Notes under the pieces: generated by a model
Told to the model about the DNA's origin: nothing
The model's input: only the letters and a program-made list of their open reading frames with translations
The model's database searches: none
Translations under genes and position numbers: made by a program
In this document: piece after piece, positions 5,888 to 8,345 of the stretch
Numbering within the stretch: the first letter of the stretch is position 1
Layout of the letters: every line of letters starts with the position of its first letter
Source of the DNA: Candidatus Parcubacteria bacterium
GTDB taxonomy: Bacteria; Patescibacteriota; Minisyncoccia; UBA6257; JAPLYJ01
Direction: 5' to 3'
Assembly (NCBI GenBank): GCA_026395655.1
Contig: JAPLYJ010000069.1
Coordinates: 1-8,345, forward strand
DNA: 8,345 nt

Positions 5888-5919
5888 GAATCTAACATCA
5901 ATATTATTGCGTTAGATTC
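5888..5919 (-). terminator. Inverted repeat after the PAS gene: possible terminator or operator
   Basis: GAATCTAAC (5888-5896) and GTTAGATTC (5911-5919) form a perfect 9-bp stem with a 14-nt loop, 11 nt past the PAS gene stop. In the transcript it is followed by an A/U-rich stretch without a clean U run, so it would be a weak intrinsic terminator. A third copy of the half-site, GTTAGATT, lies at 5831-5838 across the inferred transcription start of the next gene, so a DNA-binding site is an alternative reading. Confidence 0.4.
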
Positions 5920-5930
5920 TAAAATAAAAA

Positions 5931-7241
5931 TTATCTACCAACTTCATCTCCGTCATTTGATTTAACAGTATTCATTTTTAATAGTTCTATCTCCTTTTTA
6001 AGCTCCACCATCTTTAACTCTCTATTTACCATAAATTTATTCATTTTTTCTAATTCATCCACTTTTTCCTTTACTTTTTCTTCTGCTTGTTTACGTTCAG
6101 TAATATCTCTAGCTATACCTTCAAAACCGACAATTTTACCAGTATCATCCTTAAAAGGAACAGCGCTTGAGGTATGCCAACGCCAGGATCCATCTATATG
6201 TTTCACGCGATATTCTATACCTTGTTGTCGCTCCCCTGTTTCAATTACTTTTTTCAACCATGTCATACATCCTAAAATATCATCAGGGTGAACAAATTGT
6301 TGAAACTGGTGTCCATTTACCTGAGCTACCGGATGACCTAAAAGCACAGTCCACGCATTTGAAACAAAAGTAAAAATCCCGTCTGCGGTAAGTGTATAAA
6401 TAATATCATGACTATTCTCAATTAAGTATTTGTGTTTTTCTTCGCTCTCTTCCAACATTTTTTCAATCTTTTTGCGGTCAGTCATATCACGTACAATAGT
6501 AATGATCGTATCGTTAGAAGACATCACCCTGGCTTCGTAATATCTCATTTCTTTATTAATTAAAAGCTCGTAATTAAATTCTTGCACTACTTTTGAACCC
6601 AAGGCATTGGCAAAAGTTTTCATAAACTGATCGCTAATAGGTTTAGGCAAAATATCCTCAACCTTTTTATGAAGAAAATTTTCTGGTGGCATAAAAAGAG
6701 ATTCTAAGTGTGATGTGTGAACAGCTAAAAATTCTCCATCTGGTTTATTAATAAAAAGTATGTCGGGAAAAACATTAATGAGCGCCATATTCTGAGCCTC
6801 ACTTTCTTTTAATGTCTCTTTTTCTTTATTACTCTCTGAAATATCAATACCGACGCCAACAAAATACCTTTTATCGCCCACGATTAATCTGGACCCCGTA
6901 AAATGCATAAACAGAATGCTGCCATCTTTAATTCGCATTGGAACGTCAACCTCTCCATATCCTTTTAAAAAAACATCATTAATAGCTGCTTTTACTTTGG
7001 CTATATCCTCTTCTTTATCATACCAGCTCAAGGGATTCATATGGGATAATTCTTCCATTGAATAACCCGTCATCTCTACATGCCTCTTATTAGCTTTTAC
7101 AAAATTCCCCTGTTCATCATAGACATATATCATACCAGGAATACTTTCAAAAATTGCCTCAATAAAAGTCTTGTCAGTAATAAGCGCCTCTTCCACGTGC
7201 TTATAGTTTGTTACCCCTACGTCTGTTTTTTTGTTTTTCAT
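5931..7241 (-). CDS. Orphan triple-PAS sensor protein without output domain
   Basis: A 436-residue soluble protein built of three PAS domains in tandem. PAS1 (about 25-137) has IPGMIYVYDEQGNFVKAN and ends GVGIDISE; PAS2 (about 143-258) has FPDILFINKPDGEF and ends IVRDMTDRK; PAS3 (about 266-385) has SHDIIYTLTADGIFTFVSN, the FxxFVHPDD stretch (315-321), WRWH (353-356) and ends GIARDITERK, a classic PAC terminus. A charged coiled coil of about 40 residues (385-422, with ELEKMNKFMVNRELKMVELK) follows. This coil is the kind that normally leads into a histidine kinase, but the protein stops with no DHp, ATPase, GGDEF or DNA-binding domain, and none is encoded next to it. No transmembrane segment is present, so it would sense a cytosolic signal or dock to a partner kinase through the coil. 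A TATGAT -10-like hexamer at 7261-7266 is the only promoter hint. Confidence 0.9.
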   Translation of the reverse strand: MKNKKTDVGVTNYKHVEEALITDKTFIEAIFESIPGMIYVYDEQGNFVKANKRHVEMTGYSMEELSHMNPLSWYDKEEDIAKVKAAINDVFLKGYGEVDVPMRIKDGSILFMHFTGSRLIVGDKRYFVGVGIDISESNKEKETLKESEAQNMALINVFPDILFINKPDGEFLAVHTSHLESLFMPPENFLHKKVEDILPKPISDQFMKTFANALGSKVVQEFNYELLINKEMRYYEARVMSSNDTIITIVRDMTDRKKIEKMLEESEEKHKYLIENSHDIIYTLTADGIFTFVSNAWTVLLGHPVAQVNGHQFQQFVHPDDILGCMTWLKKVIETGERQQGIEYRVKHIDGSWRWHTSSAVPFKDDTGKIVGFEGIARDITERKQAEEKVKEKVDELEKMNKFMVNRELKMVELKKEIELLKMNTVKSNDGDEVGR

Positions 7242-7304
7242 ATATTAAAATTACGTTTACATCATACAGCCTAACTTAATTCTACTACATCGCTATATTA
7301 ATTC

Positions 7305-8030
7305 CTAATTTTTTAATATATCTTTTAAAGATTTTAATCTTTTTTTCTTTTTGTATTCTTCAATTTGCTCTGGTAGATTTTTACAGCTTTTTTCAGAAAT
7401 AGCATTAAATATATCATTATCACCGAGTTTTTGTATCGTATAACCAATCAAAATATCTTTAAAATAATTTATACATATTGCATCTACCAGCCCTTCTTTT
7501 TCAATATGTGTTAATCCAAATTTTTTTATAATACATTCTTCGATTCCAATATGAATGATCTCATGCACTATGGTATAAATCGGGCTACAACGTTTAAATA
7601 CGCCATTTGATGTTGCTTTCAAAATAATATAACCGTGTCCAGAATTATAGCTTCCGCCTGGACCATAGGCCGTTAATTTCACTTCATATTTTGAAAAAAG
7701 TTTAAATCCCCAACTTACCCATCCTTCCATTAATTTCATTGCCTTTTTAGCTAAATGAATTTCTTGATTTATAGCTTCTAACCCATTTTTAAAATATTCT
7801 AAATTATATACTTCTTTTTTAAATATCTCTCTCGCTTCTTTCATGTCCAATAATTTAAGTGAATTTAAATCATTTGAAATCTTTAAAAAAAATGGGTGAT
7901 CAGGAATTGGAATTTTATATCCATGCTCGTTATAAAACGACATCTTTTCAAAGACTTTAATAAGATAGTCAAATTCTTCATCAACAGTTTGAGCGCGAAC
8001 AATTATTTCATAATCTGATTTATTGTTCAT
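7305..8030 (-). CDS. Metallopeptidase-like protein with HEXXH-X18-E motif, unknown family
   Basis: The zinc-site signature HEIIH is followed after exactly 18 residues by Glu in EGLVD (E and D spaced ExxxD), the HEXXH-X18-E arrangement of gluzincins: two His and the later Glu bind zinc and the Glu of HEXXH activates water. A GPGGSYNSGHGYIILK stretch precedes it and could be the edge strand. The rest is helical and Lys-rich, with no signal peptide or membrane segment, so it would act in the cytosol. I do not recognise the family. The frame is open up to an ATG at 8105, but the first 21 residues from that start (IYKDEEINEKVTCKDFLQ) are clearly the remnant of a RhuM-type protein, so I place the start at the ATG at 8030 (MNNKSDYE), giving 241 residues; the 8105 start would give 266. 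No Shine-Dalgarno precedes either. Confidence 0.75.
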   Translation of the reverse strand: MNNKSDYEIIVRAQTVDEEFDYLIKVFEKMSFYNEHGYKIPIPDHPFFLKISNDLNSLKLLDMKEAREIFKKEVYNLEYFKNGLEAINQEIHLAKKAMKLMEGWVSWGFKLFSKYEVKLTAYGPGGSYNSGHGYIILKATSNGVFKRCSPIYTIVHEIIHIGIEECIIKKFGLTHIEKEGLVDAICINYFKDILIGYTIQKLGDNDIFNAISEKSCKNLPEQIEEYKKKKRLKSLKDILKN

Positions 8031-8042
8031 ATTAAATTTGAA

Positions 8043-8255
8043 TTGTAAAAAATCTTTACAAGTTACCTTTTCATTAATTTCTTCATCTTTATATATTTTT
8101 GACATGTTAAGTTGTATTTTGAGAGGTTGTATTAAAAAGCTCAGCTATTTTTCTTTGAGTTAGCCAAATATTGCCCACATCATATAATCCTCAATATTTA
8201 CCCTGCCATCATAGAATTGATAAGATGCTATTTCGTTGTCTTTTATTTTTTTCAT
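8043..8255 (-). pseudogene. Decayed N-terminus of a RhuM-family (virulence protein RhuM-like) gene
   Basis: Three frame-shifted pieces, read in order on the minus strand, rebuild the start of a RhuM-like protein. Piece one (ATG 8255, or 8267, to the stop at 8160) gives KDNEIASYQFYDGRVNIE, the usual opening with IYQ-x-x-DG. Piece two, in another frame and overlapping the end of the first, gives GNIWLTQRKIAELFNTTSQN (ending at a TAA at 8107-8109), the hallmark WLTQ-x-x-IAELF helix-turn-helix. Piece three, in yet another frame from just after 8105, gives IYKDEEINEKVTCKDFLQ, matching the HxKNIYK-x-x-E-x-x-E-x-A-TCKDFLQ stretch of the family. The remainder, including the NLDMIISVGYRV core, is missing; an unrelated metallopeptidase-like frame follows. 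RhuM genes are common accessory genes near mobile elements and restriction loci. The upstream side (8268-8345) shows nothing recognisable. Confidence 0.8.
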
Positions 8256-8345
8256 AATTTGTTTCATTAAATCATTAATAAATATATCTATTTTTATTAG
8301 GAACGGATTGGATAAAACACAAAATTATTTCTACATTTGCTATCA

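Noticed and set aside
6167..7274. Plus-strand open frames at 6167-6373 and 7080-7274.
   Set aside because: They are antisense to the PAS protein gene, which has clear domain structure across the same bases; no independent evidence supports them.
8111..8133. Direct repeat GTTGTATT at 8111-8118 and 8126-8133, a possible operator.
   Set aside because: Both copies encode the NTT of NTTSQNTT within the RhuM remnant, so they are decayed coding sequence rather than a regulatory site upstream of the metallopeptidase.
1..8345. CRISPR array, tRNA genes, insertion sequence ends or recoded TGA codons.
   Set aside because: No regularly spaced repeats, tRNA cloverleaf with T-loop sequence, transposase or terminal inverted repeats were seen, and all genes read correctly with TGA as a stop.

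Overview
This is a strongly AT-rich bacterial window in which every supported gene lies on the minus strand, so transcription runs from high to low coordinates. The gene mix is short and tightly packed: a HIT-family protein, a CYTH protein, a C39 peptidase with a paired-cysteine N-terminus, an orphan PAS protein, a two-gene restriction-modification module and RyR-like domains. AT-rich promoters of the TATAAT type are visible and Shine-Dalgarno sequences are almost absent. Together these suggest a Candidate Phyla Radiation (Patescibacteria)-like genome. That placement is an inference from style and gene content; no marker gene proves it. TGA need not be read as an amino acid in any gene here.

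Layout in the direction of transcription, from the right edge. (1) 8043-8267 holds the decayed N-terminus of a RhuM-family gene, broken by frame changes and a stop; its last stretch has been captured in frame upstream of a HEXXH-X18-E metallopeptidase-like gene whose own start is probably at 8030. (2) 5931-7241 encodes a soluble protein with three PAS domains and a C-terminal coiled coil but no output domain. (3) 5831-5919 is an intergenic control region with three copies of GTTAGATT (two forming a hairpin) and a possible promoter. It leads into a secreted C39-type cysteine peptidase that is split into two frames (5517-5771 and 4939-5571). (4) 3819-4890 holds a HIT-family protein and a CYTH triphosphate-tunnel protein. 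(5) 2164-3685 is a putative type II restriction-modification pair: a PD-(D/E)XK-like endonuclease candidate overlapping a beta-class SPPY DNA methyltransferase by 17 nt. A separate small-molecule-type SAM methyltransferase (1351-2130) follows. (6) From a good sigma70-like promoter at 1299-1327, a compact operon carries a protein with two RyR-like modules, a 72-residue two-helix membrane protein and a radical SAM enzyme that runs off the left edge.

The parts that look accessory are the restriction-modification pair, the RhuM remnant with its metallopeptidase neighbour, and the RyR/membrane/radical SAM operon. The most informative irregularities are the RhuM ruin that gives a false N-terminus to its neighbour, the split peptidase gene, and an ATG-TAA start-stop element placed directly before the restriction endonuclease start. 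I see no tRNA, rRNA, CRISPR array, insertion sequence or complete transposase. No stretch longer than 300 bases lacks a gene.
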